Shown: positions 30,075 to 40,630, counted from the stretch's first letter. The stretch is 64,000 nt of DNA from Bartonella henselae str. Houston-1 (GCF_000046705.1 NC_005956.1:62001-126000); one strand, 5' to 3'. A program made the numbers and translations. Notes: generated by a model not told the origin, from the letters alone.

Positions 30075-30955
30075 TATGAATATCGAAAATTCTCCTTATG
30101 AATCGTCTCTATGCAAGAGTCGTCGTGATGTTGGAAGTTGGCAAAGAGAATGTGGTGTTAACTTGCACTAAGCGTAAATATGGTAGTGCTTAATAGATTT
30201 TCGATTATACCATTTACGGGCGTCGTCATGAAATGGGCTTAGGTGTATAGAAGGATATCTCTTTAAAACAAGTGCATGAATTGGCAACACAATAGCATAT
30301 ATATTGTGTGAAGATGAGTAACTTCATTAAATAAGGTAAGAAACAAGAGAGTGAGAAAATGCGCAATCTCCATTATTAAAAAAGATATTGCTTTAAATGC
30401 TTTTCAAAAGCGTAAAATAGAACCAAAGGAATATGGTAAAGTTGGAAGCTGGTTTCCATATTTAAAACTTCGTATTCTTCCTAAATTAGGCTGTATCTTC
30501 TTTTCAGAGATTACACAAACAGATATAAACAATATTCTCGCCTTAATTTAGTATGCAAAAGCTAATACAGCTTGTAAAGCACTAATATTTCTTAATCTCA
30601 GTCTAAAACACGCGGTTACGCTGAGTTTAGATTTTACGTTACAAGCAATAGAAAAGACAAAGGCTTTATTGCTAAAACAACACCATAAATTTAAAAACAT
30701 ACCCACTATGGATTGGAGAGACATTCCGGCTTTTTATAAAACACTTTGCAAAACAACAAGTATAACACAACTGGCTCTGCGTCTGCTTATTCTTACAGGT
30801 ATTTGTACATATCCTATACGTTATATCTATTAAGATCAGATTGATGGATAATATATGGACAATCCCTGCGTGGGGTATGAAAGGAGCGTGATACTACAAC
30901 AGATTTTTGCGTGTCTTTAGCTATTTTCTATAAACAACATTTCGCTCTAAGATAG
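30075..30955 (+). pseudogene. Degraded tyrosine-type integrase, plus-strand copy
   Basis: Readable pieces in order: IYGRRHEMGLGV, stop, KDISLKQVHELATQ, stop (DUF4102-like N-terminal domain, about 30208-30295); then the open stretch 30351-30551, with KDIALNAFQKRKIEPKEYGK and LPKLGCIFFSEITQTDIN (arm/core-binding domain); then NTACKALIFLNLSLKHAVTLSLDF; then TMDWRDIPAFYKTL and LALRLLILTGICTYPIRYIY, where the first catalytic Arg of LTGVR is now Cys; then a stop and DQIDG. The C-terminal catalytic half (H.xxR, Tyr) is absent because the sequence runs into an inverted second copy at about 30956. It is dead by several stops, frameshifts and the lost Arg. Confidence 0.85.
30351..30450 (+). repeat. 100-bp near-perfect inverted repeat, arm 1
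   Basis: Equals the reverse complement of 31121-31220 with a single difference (T at 30360). Flanking integrase sequence of the two pseudogenes is clearly more diverged. Confidence 0.92.
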
Positions 30956-31600
30956 TTGTATATTTTAAGACAAACATTAAGATAGTTTAGTGTTTTCTTT
31001 GTTATGAAAGCTTTTAAGTATCAGATTGGGATGACAATATTACGAATATTTGTTTGGATCAATTCTGAAATAGGTATACAGTTTAATTTTGGAAGAATAT
31101 GAAGTCGTAATATAGAAATCAGCTTCCAACTTTACCATATTCCTTTGGTTCTATTTTACGCTTTTGAAAAGCATTTAAAGCAATATCTTTTTTAATAATG
31201 GAGATTGCGCGTTTTCTCACACTTTTATTTATCGCGTTTTTTAATAATGTTATAGCCGTCACGTAGAACAGCATGCTATTAAAGTATTTATATGCAAATT
31301 TTCTTTAAAGAAACATTTTAATTAAATTCTAGCTCCATTCATCTCATGACGATGCTCGTAAATGGTATAATATAAGTCCTATAGGACGGCACCATTTTTA
31401 CGCTTATGAAGATATAAACAAGATACTTTCATATATTTATCAGCTCCCAATTTTGCAATTGTTTGTGTATGTAAGACGGTTTATAAGAGCTATATTTACT
31501 TTGTTCTAAAACAGGTTTCTCCACACGCTAGTCCTTTTTATGATGTAGTAATAAATGATTTCTATTTGATTTATCATAAGAGAATCTTACTGTATTTTGT
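30956..31600 (-). pseudogene. Degraded tyrosine-type integrase, minus-strand copy
   Basis: RC reading gives YYTIYEHRHEMN (about 31340-31400), then RKRAISIIKKDIALNAFQKRK and EPKEYGKVGS (31121-31220), stop, then frameshifted pieces and NYLNVCLK near 31000. Its downstream end meets the end of the plus-strand copy tail to tail at about 30956, so neither keeps a catalytic C-terminus. Leader module C is upstream at 31605-31641. Confidence 0.8.
31121..31220 (-). repeat. 100-bp near-perfect inverted repeat, arm 2
   Basis: Matches arm 1 (30351-30450) in inverted orientation, 99 of 100 positions; the arms are 670 bases apart. Confidence 0.92.
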
Positions 31601-31604
31601 GCTC

Positions 31605-31641
31605 TCATTCAAGTTAGAAGATGATAAATTATCCTTATAAA
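31605..31641 (-). repeat. 37-bp module, copy C
   Basis: Same orientation as copies A, B and D; the palindrome GATAAATTATC is intact. It lies upstream of the minus-strand integrase pseudogene and is preceded on the plus strand by the shared AGAATCTTAC motif. Confidence 0.7.
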
Positions 31642-32169
31642 TCAATAGATTATTATTTTTATAGCATACATGGCGGTGATTATTTAAGTGATATTTTCTG
31701 ATTTTTATGAGTAGAAAAAGATGAATTTTTAGATCAAAAGGGAATCTAATTGAGGGATATTTACGACTTAGTCATTTTTTGTATTGGCAATATGGCAATG
31801 AAATTCACTATTATAAAACTATTGTTTTCATAGAATGAAAACAATAGTTTTATATATTATTGTTAAAGATCCTACGATAAGGTAAGCTCAATAATTTGAA
31901 TATACAGGTATAATTTAAAGATTCTTCTAAATTCTACTCTCGAGTTTTAGACATAAGGTCATAAAATAATGGCATTTTGTACATCTATTTTTTAATTTTT
32001 CCATGTCAATTTTTTTAAGAAAGATGCCTTTATTTCATTGCGTTATGTCTTTGGGTGGTAATTTAAAGAACAATCGACGATTTTCGGGGGGATGGATAGA
32101 GTAAATTTGTTTTCACTTTTCTTGAATTTCACTAAGAGATGGTAAAAAGTTAATGAGGAGACTCTTTTA
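31642..32169. other. Spacer before argB
   Basis: About 530 bases with no gene. It holds a 20-bp perfect hairpin (31812-31854, listed separately). A GGAG-type ribosome-binding site for argB lies just before its ATG. Confidence 0.5.
31812..31854. terminator. Orphan 20-bp perfect hairpin
   Basis: TATAAAACTATTGTTTTCAT (31812-31831) and its exact complement (31835-31854) with the 3-base loop AGA. There is no gene ending nearby on either strand: the closest upstream sequence is decayed integrase and argB starts 315 bases later. It could be a leftover terminator, the 3' end of a small RNA, or part of a miniature inverted-repeat element. Confidence 0.7.
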
Positions 32170-33075
32170 ATGGATGATGTTGAAAATGGTGTTGCAGATG
32201 TTTTTGAAAAACAAGCAGCATTTTTGTCGTCTGCTTTACCTTATATGCAAAAATATGAAAATGAAACGGTCGTTGTAAAATATGGCGGTCATGCTATGGG
32301 TGATCCTGCTTTGGGACGGGCGTTTGCACGTGATATTGCTCTGTTGAAGCAATCAGGTATTAACCCTGTTGTAGTCCATGGTGGAGGTCCTCAAATTGCT
32401 GAAATTTTGATGAAAATGGGGATTGAGTCGCGGTTTGAAAACGGTTTACGCGTAACCGATGAACGGATCGTGGAAGTAGTTGAAATGGTTTTAGCGGGTT
32501 CCATAAACAAAGAAATAGTCGCTCTCATAAACGCTGAAGGTGAATGGGCAATAGGATTGTGTGGCAAGGATGGCAATATGGTTTTTGCCGAAAAAGCTTA
32601 TAAAACTGTGATTGATCCTGATTCGCATATTGAGCGTGTTTTGGATTTGGGATTTGTCGGTGAACCTGTTGAAGTTGATCGCACATTATTGGATCTTTTG
32701 GCATGTTCTGAAATGATTCCAGTTCTTGCTCCTGTAGCTCCAGGTCGCGATGGCAAAACCTATAATATTAATGCTGATATTTTTGCTGGGGCCATTGCCG
32801 GTGCCTTAGAGGCTAAACGCCTTTTGTTTTTGACTGATGTTCCTGGTGTATTGGATAAAAAGGGTAAACTTTTAAAGGAATTGACAATCTCTGAAGCTGA
32901 AAACCTCATCAAAAATGAAACAATTTCAGGTGGTATGATTCCAAAAGTAGAAACTTGTATGAAGGCTCTTCAAAATGGGGTGGAAGCTGTTGTCATTTTA
33001 AATGGCAGAACTCCCCATTCTGTCTTACTAGAACTGTTTACTGAACAGGGAGCTGGAACGCTTATCGTTTCGTAA
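32170..33075 (+). CDS. argB: Acetylglutamate kinase
   Basis: Second step of arginine synthesis, phosphorylating N-acetylglutamate. It has 301 residues. Amino-acid-kinase motifs are present: [21 protein letters not shown], the [16 protein letters not shown] adenine/acetylglutamate region and the final [10 protein letters not shown]. It has the N-terminal helix found in hexameric, arginine-inhibited enzymes (about 1-30). It is followed 22 bases later by a transporter gene. In related genomes engB commonly precedes argB; here the preceding 3 kb is decayed DNA. Confidence 0.95.
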   Translation: MDDVENGVADVFEKQAAFLSSALPYMQKYENETVVVKYGGHAMGDPALGRAFARDIALLKQSGINPVVVHGGGPQIAEILMKMGIESRFENGLRVTDERIVEVVEMVLAGSINKEIVALINAEGEWAIGLCGKDGNMVFAEKAYKTVIDPDSHIERVLDLGFVGEPVEVDRTLLDLLACSEMIPVLAPVAPGRDGKTYNINADIFAGAIAGALEAKRLLFLTDVPGVLDKKGKLLKELTISEAENLIKNETISGGMIPKVETCMKALQNGVEAVVILNGRTPHSVLLELFTEQGAGTLIVS

Positions 33076-33097
33076 AGCGTACAGAATAAACTGGAGG

Positions 33098-34018
33098 ATG
33101 AAGCCTTTCATGAATAATACAAAACAGTTGAAACGTCCTTTATTAAACAAGCAAGAGTTGGCATTATTTGCTGCCACAATATTGTGGGGCATTACATTTT
33201 TAGTGATTCACATCGCGGTACGCTATAGCGGGCCTCTCTTTTTTGTTGGATTTCGTTTTATGGTTGCATCGCTTATCTGTGGGGCAATTTTTTGGCGCTC
33301 TCTGAAAGGTATAACCGTTTATGAAATATTTGCTGGAATGGCTATTGGTTTGGGAATGTTTTTGGGTTACGCTTTACAAGCAACGGGGCTGCAAACGATT
33401 ATTAGTAGTCAGTCGGCTTTTATTACGGCGCTTTATGTTCCGATAGTTCCAATATTGCAATGGATTGTTTTTAAAAAGCCACCTCGTTTAGCTTGTTGGC
33501 TTGGTATTATTTTCGCTTTTATTGGGCTTATCCTTATTTCTGGCAAAAAGTCTGGAAGTTTTGATTTTTCAAAAGGTGAAATTCTAACTTTGTTAGGCGC
33601 TTTAGCAATTGCGGGAGAAGTTATACTCATTGGAATTTTTGCCCACAAGGTTGATAGCCGGCGTGTAACGATTATACAGCTATTTTTTAGTGGTCTTTTT
33701 TCATTTTTTTGTATGCCTTTTATAGGGGAGAGCATACCTCCATTTTCATGGGTGTGGCTGAATATCGGTATAGGATTGGCATTGATGAGTGCTATCATTC
33801 AATTAGCTATGAATTGGGCACAAAAGTCTATTTCACCTACGCGTGCAACACTCATTTATGCAGGTGAACCTGTCTGGGCTGGTATTGTTGGGCGTTTAGC
33901 TGGTGAGCATTTATCCCCTTTAGCTTTATTGGGAGGGGCACTTATTCTGATTGGGATCGTTGTGGCTGAATTACAACCTTCACAATGGCGGAAAAAGAAA
34001 AATAATTTAAAAAAGTGA
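33098..34018 (+). CDS. EamA/DMT-family transporter
   Basis: Inner-membrane protein of 306 residues with about ten hydrophobic segments arranged as two EamA repeats (first from LALFAATILWGITFLVIH, second from GEILTLLGALAIAGEVILIG). Basic C-terminal tail WRKKKNNLKK. Members export amino acids or metabolites; substrate unknown. Start uncertain: GTG-like 33098 or ATG 33110 (MNNTKQ) with GGAGG upstream at 33093. The stop codon lies in the loop of an A/T stem-loop. It is probably co-transcribed with argB. Confidence 0.8.
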   Translation: MKPFMNNTKQLKRPLLNKQELALFAATILWGITFLVIHIAVRYSGPLFFVGFRFMVASLICGAIFWRSLKGITVYEIFAGMAIGLGMFLGYALQATGLQTIISSQSAFITALYVPIVPILQWIVFKKPPRLACWLGIIFAFIGLILISGKKSGSFDFSKGEILTLLGALAIAGEVILIGIFAHKVDSRRVTIIQLFFSGLFSFFCMPFIGESIPPFSWVWLNIGIGLALMSAIIQLAMNWAQKSISPTRATLIYAGEPVWAGIVGRLAGEHLSPLALLGGALILIGIVVAELQPSQWRKKKNNLKK

Positions 34019-34029
34019 TTAACTTTTTT
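34009..34029 (+). terminator. A/T stem-loop at the end of the EamA gene
   Basis: AAAAAAGT (34009-34016), loop GATTA, ACTTTTTT (34022-34029). The stem is weak but the T-run is good; it overlaps the stop codon. Confidence 0.5.
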
Positions 34030-34595
34030 CCCTCTCTTATTTTGATTTTATTTCGTGATATTCCACGTGAAGAGATTTCATTCTTTCTGTTTCTTCAATG
34101 AAACGAAGCAGATTACTGATGCTTTTTCACTTTTAAGGAAAGAGGCAAAGGAATCTTTTAGAATAAAATTCTTTAAAAACAATGAACTTTTTTAAAGACA
34201 TTGTACAAGAGAGCATATTTATAAAGTTTTGATAGTGGCAAAGGTCACTTGTTCTGATATGAGTTTTTTTATTTTGTAAGATTGATAAAAAGTGGATCGT
34301 TATGTACGAAGAGAAAAAATGCTTCTTGCGAATTTTATCTCAAGTTTAAGTTCTATGGGCATTTTTGATATTATACGAACATATGGATGGATAAGACCAA
34401 CAGATATGCAAGAGTTAAGAGTATTTGGGTACCCTTTCAATCGTTTTTATTGAGTTTAGTAAACAAAATCCTCATTTGTTAGGATATGAGGAGTTGTGTT
34501 TTGAGAAGCTCTTTTCGTTTATATTTTTTTGAAAGGTTTTCAAAAGAGCACAATTGGTCTTTGCGTTTTGTGCTATTCTTTGCTAAATCGCCCGT
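34030..34595. other. Spacer before lepA
   Basis: About 570 bases with no supported gene or RNA. It is AT-rich with short stops in all frames. Confidence 0.5.
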
Positions 34596-36401
34596 ATGAC
34601 AGTAGATCGTAATTATATCCGTAATTTTTCCATTGTGGCGCATATCGATCATGGAAAGTCGACTTTAGCTGATCGTTTGATTCAAATGACAGGAGGGCTT
34701 GAGACACGTGAGATGAAAGAGCAAGTGCTTGATTCCATGGATATTGAGCGCGAACGTGGAATTACAATTAAGGCACAAACGGTACGCTTACACTATAAAG
34801 CAAAGAATGGTGAGACCTATATTTTAAATCTTATTGATACGCCTGGTCATGTGGATTTTGCTTATGAAGTTTCACGCTCACTCGCAGCGTGTGAAGGTTC
34901 GCTATTGGTGGTAGATGCGAGCCAAGGTGTAGAGGCGCAGACGTTGGCAAATGTTTATCAAGCTATTGATAATTCTCATGAATTGGTTGTTGTACTCAAT
35001 AAGGTTGATCTTCCAGCAGCAGAACCTGAGCGCGTTAAAGAACAAATTGAAGATGTAATCGGTATCGATACTTCTGAAGCCGTGGAAATATCGGCAAAAA
35101 CAGGTTTAGGTGTTTCTGATGTTTTAGAAGCAATTGTTACACAATTACCATCTCCGCGTACTGGAGATGTTAACAAGCCTTTAAAGGCGATGTTGGTTGA
35201 TAGCTGGTATGATGCATATCTTGGTGTCATCGTTTTGGTACGGGTAATTGATGGTATATTGAAAAAAGGTCAGATCATTCGGATGATGGGGACTGGGGCA
35301 AAATATCCAGTTGAACGCGTTGGAGTTTTTACTCCAAAAATGATTCAGGTTGATGAATTAGGACCTGGGGAGATTGGTTTTATAACGGCCTCTATCAAAG
35401 AAGTTGCTGATACGCGAGTTGGTGATACCATTACGGAAGAGCGCTGTCCTTGTGAAGAAGCGTTACCTGGTTTTAAGCCAGCGCAACCAGTTGTTTTTTG
35501 TGGACTTTTCCCCATTGATGCCGCTGATTTTGACGATTTACGTGCAGCTATGGGTAAGTTGCGCTTAAATGATGCCAGTTTTTCTTTTGAAGTTGAAACA
35601 TCAGCGGCTTTGGGGTTTGGCTTTCGTTGTGGCTTTTTAGGACTTCTTCATCTTGAAATTATTCAAGAGAGATTAGAACGCGAGTTTAATTTGGATTTAA
35701 TTGCAACAGCACCTTCGGTTGTTTATCGTATGAATATGCATGATGGTTCTGTCAAAGAACTTCATAATCCAGCGGATATGCCTGATATTGTTAAAATTTC
35801 TTCTATTGAAGAACCATGGATTCGGGCCACAATAATGACTCCTGATAACTATCTTGGATCAGTTTTAGAACTTTGCCAAGAACGTCGTGGAATACAGGTT
35901 AGTTTATCCTATGTTGGGACGCGTGCGATGGTGACATATGATTTGCCGCTGAATGAAGTGGTTTTTGATTTTTATGATCGTTTAAAATCAATCTCAAAGG
36001 GTTATGCATCTTTCGATTATCAGATGAGGGATTATACGGAGGGTGATTTAGTGAAAATGTCTATTTTGGTGAATGGAGAGTCTATAGATGCATTGTCGAT
36101 GCTTGTGCACCGCACTATTGCGGAAAAGCGTGGGCGTTCACTGTGTGAAAAACTGAAAGACCTTATTCCTCAGCATATGTTTCAGATTCCAATTCAAGCA
36201 GCGATTGGTGGTAAAATCATTGCACGCGAAACTATTCGTGCTTTACGCAAAGATGTAACGGCTAAATGTTATGGGGGTGATGTCACGCGTAAGCGCAAAC
36301 TTTTAGAAAAGCAAAAAGAAGGCAAGAAGCGAATGCGCCAATTTGGAAAAGTAGAGATACCACAGTCAGCTTTTATTCAAGCGCTCAAAATGAATAAATA
36401 A
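34596..36401 (+). CDS. lepA: Elongation factor 4 (LepA), ribosome-associated GTPase
   Basis: 601 residues, the normal length. G motifs: AHIDHGKST (G1), [12 protein letters not shown] (G2), DTPGHVDF (G3), NKVDLP (G4). EF-G-like domains II, III and V follow, with the LepA-specific C-terminal domain containing [10 protein letters not shown] and [23 protein letters not shown]. It acts on the ribosome in initiation or back-translocation. No strong Shine-Dalgarno sequence precedes the ATG (CGCCCGT). It is transcribed alone and convergent with dapD. Confidence 0.97.
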   Translation: MTVDRNYIRNFSIVAHIDHGKSTLADRLIQMTGGLETREMKEQVLDSMDIERERGITIKAQTVRLHYKAKNGETYILNLIDTPGHVDFAYEVSRSLAACEGSLLVVDASQGVEAQTLANVYQAIDNSHELVVVLNKVDLPAAEPERVKEQIEDVIGIDTSEAVEISAKTGLGVSDVLEAIVTQLPSPRTGDVNKPLKAMLVDSWYDAYLGVIVLVRVIDGILKKGQIIRMMGTGAKYPVERVGVFTPKMIQVDELGPGEIGFITASIKEVADTRVGDTITEERCPCEEALPGFKPAQPVVFCGLFPIDAADFDDLRAAMGKLRLNDASFSFEVETSAALGFGFRCGFLGLLHLEIIQERLEREFNLDLIATAPSVVYRMNMHDGSVKELHNPADMPDIVKISSIEEPWIRATIMTPDNYLGSVLELCQERRGIQVSLSYVGTRAMVTYDLPLNEVVFDFYDRLKSISKGYASFDYQMRDYTEGDLVKMSILVNGESIDALSMLVHRTIAEKRGRSLCEKLKDLIPQHMFQIPIQAAIGGKIIARETIRALRKDVTAKCYGGDVTRKRKLLEKQKEGKKRMRQFGKVEIPQSAFIQALKMNK

Positions 36402-36404
36402 TGA

Positions 36405-36428
36405 AATAAGGGAGTATCCCCCCTTATT
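36405..36428. terminator. Stem-loop between convergent lepA and dapD
   Basis: AATAAGGG (36405-36412) and CCCTTATT (36421-36428) with an 8-base loop. The A/T ends on both strands suit bidirectional termination. Confidence 0.65.
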
Positions 36429-36476
36429 GATTGCTTTGTATTTTATTGATTAGCAAAGATTTTTGAAGAGTAAACT

Positions 36477-37325
36477 TTAGTCACGCAAAAGATCATTAAT
36501 AGATGTTTTTTCTCGTGTTTTTTGGTCAACGCGTTTCACGATAACAGCACAATAAAGATTAGGGCCTATTTCACCGTTTGGGAGTGGTTTTCCGGGAAGA
36601 GAACCTGGAACAACGACAGAATAGGGAGGGACTTCGCCTATAAAAATTTCACCTGTTGTACGGTCAATAATTTTTGTAGATTTTCCAATAAAGACTCCCA
36701 TTCCTAAAACAGAGCCTTCACGAATAATACAGCCTTCAACGACTTCAGATCGTGCACCAATAAAACAATGATCTTCAATAATCGTTGGGTTTGCTTGCAG
36801 TGGTTCTAAAACACCTCCAATACCAACACCACCAGAAAGATGAACATGTTTGCCAATTTGTGCACAAGAACCAACAGTGGCCCATGTATCGACCATTGTT
36901 CCTTCATCAACAAAAGCACCAAGGTTGACAAAGGATGGCATCAGAATAACATTGGGTGCAATATAAGCAGAATGGCGTACAATCGCTCCAGGAACGGAAC
37001 GGAAATCCGCTTTTTTAAAGTCAGCTTCTTGCCAATGAGAAAATTTTGAAGGGACTTTATCCCACCAAGATGTTCCATTTACTCCACCGGTCATAATTTG
37101 CATAGGATTGAGCCGAAAAGAAAGAAGAACGGCTTTTTTCAACCATTGATGAACGTGCCATTTTCCATTTTTTTGACGTTTTACAACACGGACTTCACCT
37201 TTATCAAGAAGGTTTAACGCATGTTCGACACTCTCAAGAATTTCACCCTTAGTGGTTGTATTGATAGAGTTGCGGTCGTCAAATGCTTTTTCAATAATCA
37301 TTTCAAGTTGTGTGAGATCAGTCAT
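36477..37325 (-). CDS. dapD: Tetrahydrodipicolinate N-succinyltransferase
   Basis: Succinylates tetrahydrodipicolinate in the lysine/DAP pathway, upstream of DapE. It has 282 residues from ATG 37325 ([15 protein letters not shown]); a longer frame using TTG 37346 adds only seven residues. The left-handed beta-helix of hexapeptide repeats is visible ([20 protein letters not shown], then [20 protein letters not shown]). EVVEGC is a family signature. It is divergent from the LOG-family gene, with about 107 bases between starts. Confidence 0.95.
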   Translation of the reverse strand: MTDLTQLEMIIEKAFDDRNSINTTTKGEILESVEHALNLLDKGEVRVVKRQKNGKWHVHQWLKKAVLLSFRLNPMQIMTGGVNGTSWWDKVPSKFSHWQEADFKKADFRSVPGAIVRHSAYIAPNVILMPSFVNLGAFVDEGTMVDTWATVGSCAQIGKHVHLSGGVGIGGVLEPLQANPTIIEDHCFIGARSEVVEGCIIREGSVLGMGVFIGKSTKIIDRTTGEIFIGEVPPYSVVVPGSLPGKPLPNGEIGPNLYCAVIVKRVDQKTREKTSINDLLRD

Positions 37326-37432
37326 AACCAGAGTTCCGTTAAACAAGTTGAAAGCTTCAGGATTTATTGCTTTATGACCTACGCGAAGAAATGTATTCAG
37401 TCAATAAAACGATAAGGAAGCAGGATAGGTGT

Positions 37433-38296
37433 ATGAAAAAAGATTATACAGAAAAAACAGAAGAAGAACAAAAACATTGGACACCACTTCTCCAAGCGAA
37501 GGATTCCCTACAACAAGTAAAAAAGTTTTCTAATTCAGCACAAATGCGTTCGCCTACTTATCGTTTGGCTTATATCGATCAAGAATTTATGATGCGTCCT
37601 GAACTACGTTCACAACGTATTGGTCTTGAGTTTTTAAAGCCAGAAATGACGCTTCAAGAATGTGATATTCAATCAACAGTCGTTTTATTTGGTGGTGCGC
37701 GTATTCCAAAACCTGGAAAAGAAGCGTGGGCAGCAAAAAATGAAACACAAAAGAAGAATTTGCATGCTATGTCACATTATTATGATGAAGCAAGGGAATT
37801 TGCACGTTTATGTTCATGCTATTCTGCTACGACCGAGTATCGTGAATTTGTGGTTGTCACAGGGGGAGGGCCAGGGATAATGGAAGCGGGGAGTCGAGGT
37901 GCTGTTGATGTTGGTGCACCAACGGTTGGTTTAAATGTTGTTTTACCGCATGAACAAGAACCTAATTCTTATGTGACTCCGCATTTATGTTTTAATTTTC
38001 ATTATTTAGGGATACGCAAAATGCATTTTCTCATGCGGGCAAAGGCATTGGCTATTTTCCCTGGAGGATTTGGTACTCTAGATGAGTTGTTTGAAACATT
38101 AACTCTAATACAGACGGGACGTATGAAACGGGTTCCGATTTTACTCTTTGGCAAAGAGTTTTGGGACAATGTGATCAATTTTGATTATTTGTCAGCGCAG
38201 GGTACAATTTCTCCCTCCGATGTTGATTTGGTGAAATTTGTTGACGCAGCAGCACAAGCTTTTGAAGAAATTCGTTGCTTTTATAAGCTTCCTTAA
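37433..38296 (+). CDS. LOG-family protein (TIGR00730-like)
   Basis: 287 residues from ATG 37433 (MKKDYTEKTEEEQ), with AGGATAG upstream; a longer frame to 37367 reaches into the dapD promoter side. It has the nucleotide-binding LOG motifs GGGPGIMEAGSRGA and PGGFGTLDELFE, the catalytic pair of cytokinin-activating phosphoribohydrolases. The longer N-terminus places it in the bacterial subgroup once called lysine decarboxylase-like; most likely a nucleotide 5'-monophosphate phosphoribohydrolase. It is convergent with truA. Confidence 0.85.
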   Translation: MKKDYTEKTEEEQKHWTPLLQAKDSLQQVKKFSNSAQMRSPTYRLAYIDQEFMMRPELRSQRIGLEFLKPEMTLQECDIQSTVVLFGGARIPKPGKEAWAAKNETQKKNLHAMSHYYDEAREFARLCSCYSATTEYREFVVVTGGGPGIMEAGSRGAVDVGAPTVGLNVVLPHEQEPNSYVTPHLCFNFHYLGIRKMHFLMRAKALAIFPGGFGTLDELFETLTLIQTGRMKRVPILLFGKEFWDNVINFDYLSAQGTISPSDVDLVKFVDAAAQAFEEIRCFYKLP

Positions 38297-38328
38297 TCGT
38301 TTTGAAGGATGTAATTTTTAAACAGTTT

Positions 38329-39072
38329 TTAATATTCCACCTTGGTCAAATAAAGTCCTGAAGGTGGCGCGACCATACCACAACGTGTGCGATCTTTGGC
38401 ATGAAGAGCTGCTTCAAGATCTTGTGTTGTCCAGCGTCCAATACCAACTTCCATGAGGCTTCCTGCAAATGAACGAATTTGATGATGAAGAAAGGAGCGC
38501 GCTTGTGCATAGAGGAAGATCTCTTCTCCCTCTCTTTGAACATCGAGACGTTCAAGGGTGCGAATAGGACTTTTTGCTTGACAATGTGCTGAACGAAAGG
38601 TGGTAAAATCATGTTTCCCTACAAGTTTTTGGGCAGCTTCATGCATGGCTTGCGCATTAAGGGGTTTTGGTATCCACCATACGCGTTTAGTGTTTAGGGC
38701 TGGTGGAGAGCGGCGATTGAGAATTTTAAAAAGATAATGGCGTTTGATTGCGGAAAATCGTGCATCAAAACTATCGGGGACGTTTTGTACATGCAAGATT
38801 GCAATATTGTCTCCCTGTTTTTGCAAATGCGCATTAAGCGCATCGCGTACAGTATGTGTACGCCAATTTTTTTCAAAATCAACATGTGCAACTTGTCCGG
38901 TAGCATGTACACCAGCATCAGTTCTACCAGCTGTCGTAATGGTCAATTGTTGCCCACTAAAATGAAAAAGTGCCTGTTCAAGAGCACTCTGTATAGTACG
39001 AAGTTCTGCTTGGCGCTGCCAGCCGGCATAATTTGAGCCATCATATTCAAGAGTGAGTTTAAAACGTGGCAT
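38329..39072 (-). CDS. truA: tRNA pseudouridine(38-40) synthase TruA
   Basis: Converts uridines 38-40 of tRNA anticodon stems to pseudouridine. It has 247 residues from ATG 39072 (MPRFKLTLEYDG); the longer frame to 39135 lies within fmt. Catalytic Asp 52 in TTAGRTDAGVHATGQV; RSFLHHQIR and GLYLTKVEY are further conserved blocks. The start follows the fmt stop codon by one base (TAATATG), so the genes are coupled. Confidence 0.95.
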   Translation of the reverse strand: MPRFKLTLEYDGSNYAGWQRQAELRTIQSALEQALFHFSGQQLTITTAGRTDAGVHATGQVAHVDFEKNWRTHTVRDALNAHLQKQGDNIAILHVQNVPDSFDARFSAIKRHYLFKILNRRSPPALNTKRVWWIPKPLNAQAMHEAAQKLVGKHDFTTFRSAHCQAKSPIRTLERLDVQREGEEIFLYAQARSFLHHQIRSFAGSLMEVGIGRWTTQDLEAALHAKDRTRCGMVAPPSGLYLTKVEY

Positions 39073-39073
39073 A

Positions 39074-40009
39074 TTAAAAAACAGCAGAAATATGAGCACC
39101 TTGCAAAAAGGTCGCACACTCAAGAACTTTACCACCAGATCTTTGCAAATAGGTTACTTCAAGACACCCTTGTCCGCAATGGATAAGTAAAGAATCTGGT
39201 CCTTTCTCTATTCGACCAATTTCAAGAGAAGGACGTGTCGTTAGGCGACTTCCAAGAATTTTGACACGTTCTTCTCGACCGGCGATATTCATGTTGCACC
39301 AGCAACCAGGAAAAGGAGAAAGAGCGCGGATATATCTGTGAATAAATTCTGCAGGTTTTGTCCAATCAATGCGTGTTTCTTCTTTTTTTATTTTTGAGGC
39401 ATAAGTTATGTTTTCTCCTGATTGTGCGGTAAGTTTAAGTTGCCCTTTTTCAAGAGCCGATAGCATTTCTATCATAAGATCTGCACCTATATGTGAAAGC
39501 TTATGTGCAAGTTCATTAGTAGTGGTGTTATCAGTAATGGGAATGGCACAAGAGAGAGCGATAGGCCCTGTATCAAGTCCTTCATCCATTTTCATAATCG
39601 TCATCCCTGTTTCCTTATCACCAGCCATAATAGCACGCTGAATAGGTGCAGCACCACGCCAGCGTGGTAAGAGTGAAGCATGGGCATTGAAACAACCAAA
39701 ACGGGGTGTTTCAAGAATGGTTTTCGGTAAGAGGAGTCCATAGGCAACAACAATGGCAACATCAACAGCAAGTTCTGTAAATTTGGTTTGTTGTTCTGCT
39801 GTTTTGAGTGTTTGAGGTGTAAAGACAGGAATAGATTTTGCTTTTGCTAGATTTTGTACAGGTGAGGGGATCAATTTAAGGCCACGCCGTCCTGCAGGGC
39901 GAGGAGGTTGGCTATAAACAGCTGCAATATCATGACCAGCGTCCAATAAAGCCTGTAAAATGGGAACAGAAAAATCAGGTGTCCCCATAAAACTTAACCG
40001 TAATACCAT
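39074..40009 (-). CDS. fmt: Methionyl-tRNA formyltransferase
   Basis: Formylates initiator Met-tRNA using 10-formyl-THF. It has 311 residues. Formyltransferase motif NAHASLLPRWRGAAPI (Asn 108, His 110) and the SPVQNLA region are present; the C-terminal OB-like domain ends near QGAHISAVF. The start ATG overlaps the last base of the def stop codon (TAATG), so def-fmt-truA form one operon. Confidence 0.96.
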   Translation of the reverse strand: MVLRLSFMGTPDFSVPILQALLDAGHDIAAVYSQPPRPAGRRGLKLIPSPVQNLAKAKSIPVFTPQTLKTAEQQTKFTELAVDVAIVVAYGLLLPKTILETPRFGCFNAHASLLPRWRGAAPIQRAIMAGDKETGMTIMKMDEGLDTGPIALSCAIPITDNTTTNELAHKLSHIGADLMIEMLSALEKGQLKLTAQSGENITYASKIKKEETRIDWTKPAEFIHRYIRALSPFPGCWCNMNIAGREERVKILGSRLTTRPSLEIGRIEKGPDSLLIHCGQGCLEVTYLQRSGGKVLECATFLQGAHISAVF

Positions 40010-40539
40010 TACAAAACTGCTTCCTGTGTGTTTTTTTCTTTTGCACGTTTTTTAAATTTTCGTATCACCATATCGCGTTTGATCTTTGAAAGATAATCAA
40101 TAAAAAGGCGACCGTTTAAATGATCGATTTCGTGCTGTAAGCAAGTAGCGAGGAGATCATCTGCCTCAATTTCTGTTTGTTTTCCTTCACGATTTTGATA
40201 GCGAACACAGAGGCGTTTGGGGCGTTCGACTTCTGCAAAATATTCTGGAATAGAAAGACAGCCCTCTTTGTAAATATTACGCTCATCTGAAAGCCATAAG
40301 ACTTCAGGGTTGATAATAACTAGAGGATTTTTCTGTTCATCATTTCGCGAGACATCTAAAACCAACATACGTAGGGGTATGCCAATCTGAATGGCGGCAA
40401 GGCCAACGCCTTGGGCGTGATACATAGTTTCCAGCATATCATCAGCGAGTTTTTGAACAGCTGAATCAATATACTCAACAGGTTTGGATATTTCCCGTAA
40501 AATCGGATCAGGTACAATAACTAAAGGTCTCATTGGCAT
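40009..40539 (-). CDS. def: Peptide deformylase
   Basis: Removes the formyl group from nascent proteins, undoing Fmt's mark. It has 176 residues from ATG 40539 ([15 protein letters not shown]). All three metal/catalytic motifs are intact: [17 protein letters not shown] (Cys 94) and HEIDHLNG (His 136, Glu 137, His 140). It is the first gene of def-fmt-truA, divergent from rmuC with about 91 bases between starts. Confidence 0.96.
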   Translation of the reverse strand: MPMRPLVIVPDPILREISKPVEYIDSAVQKLADDMLETMYHAQGVGLAAIQIGIPLRMLVLDVSRNDEQKNPLVIINPEVLWLSDERNIYKEGCLSIPEYFAEVERPKRLCVRYQNREGKQTEIEADDLLATCLQHEIDHLNGRLFIDYLSKIKRDMVIRKFKKRAKEKNTQEAVL

Positions 40540-40630
40540 GAGGCACAGATTAATCAATGGTTTGTTATGGGTCAATATTGAATGGCAGATTCTTACGCTT
40601 TTTTACGGTAAGAGCGTTATATTACTTTTT

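Noticed and set aside
40484..40630. Longer rmuC start
   Set aside because: It lies antisense over the def coding region; ATG 40631 begins the normal N-terminal membrane segment.
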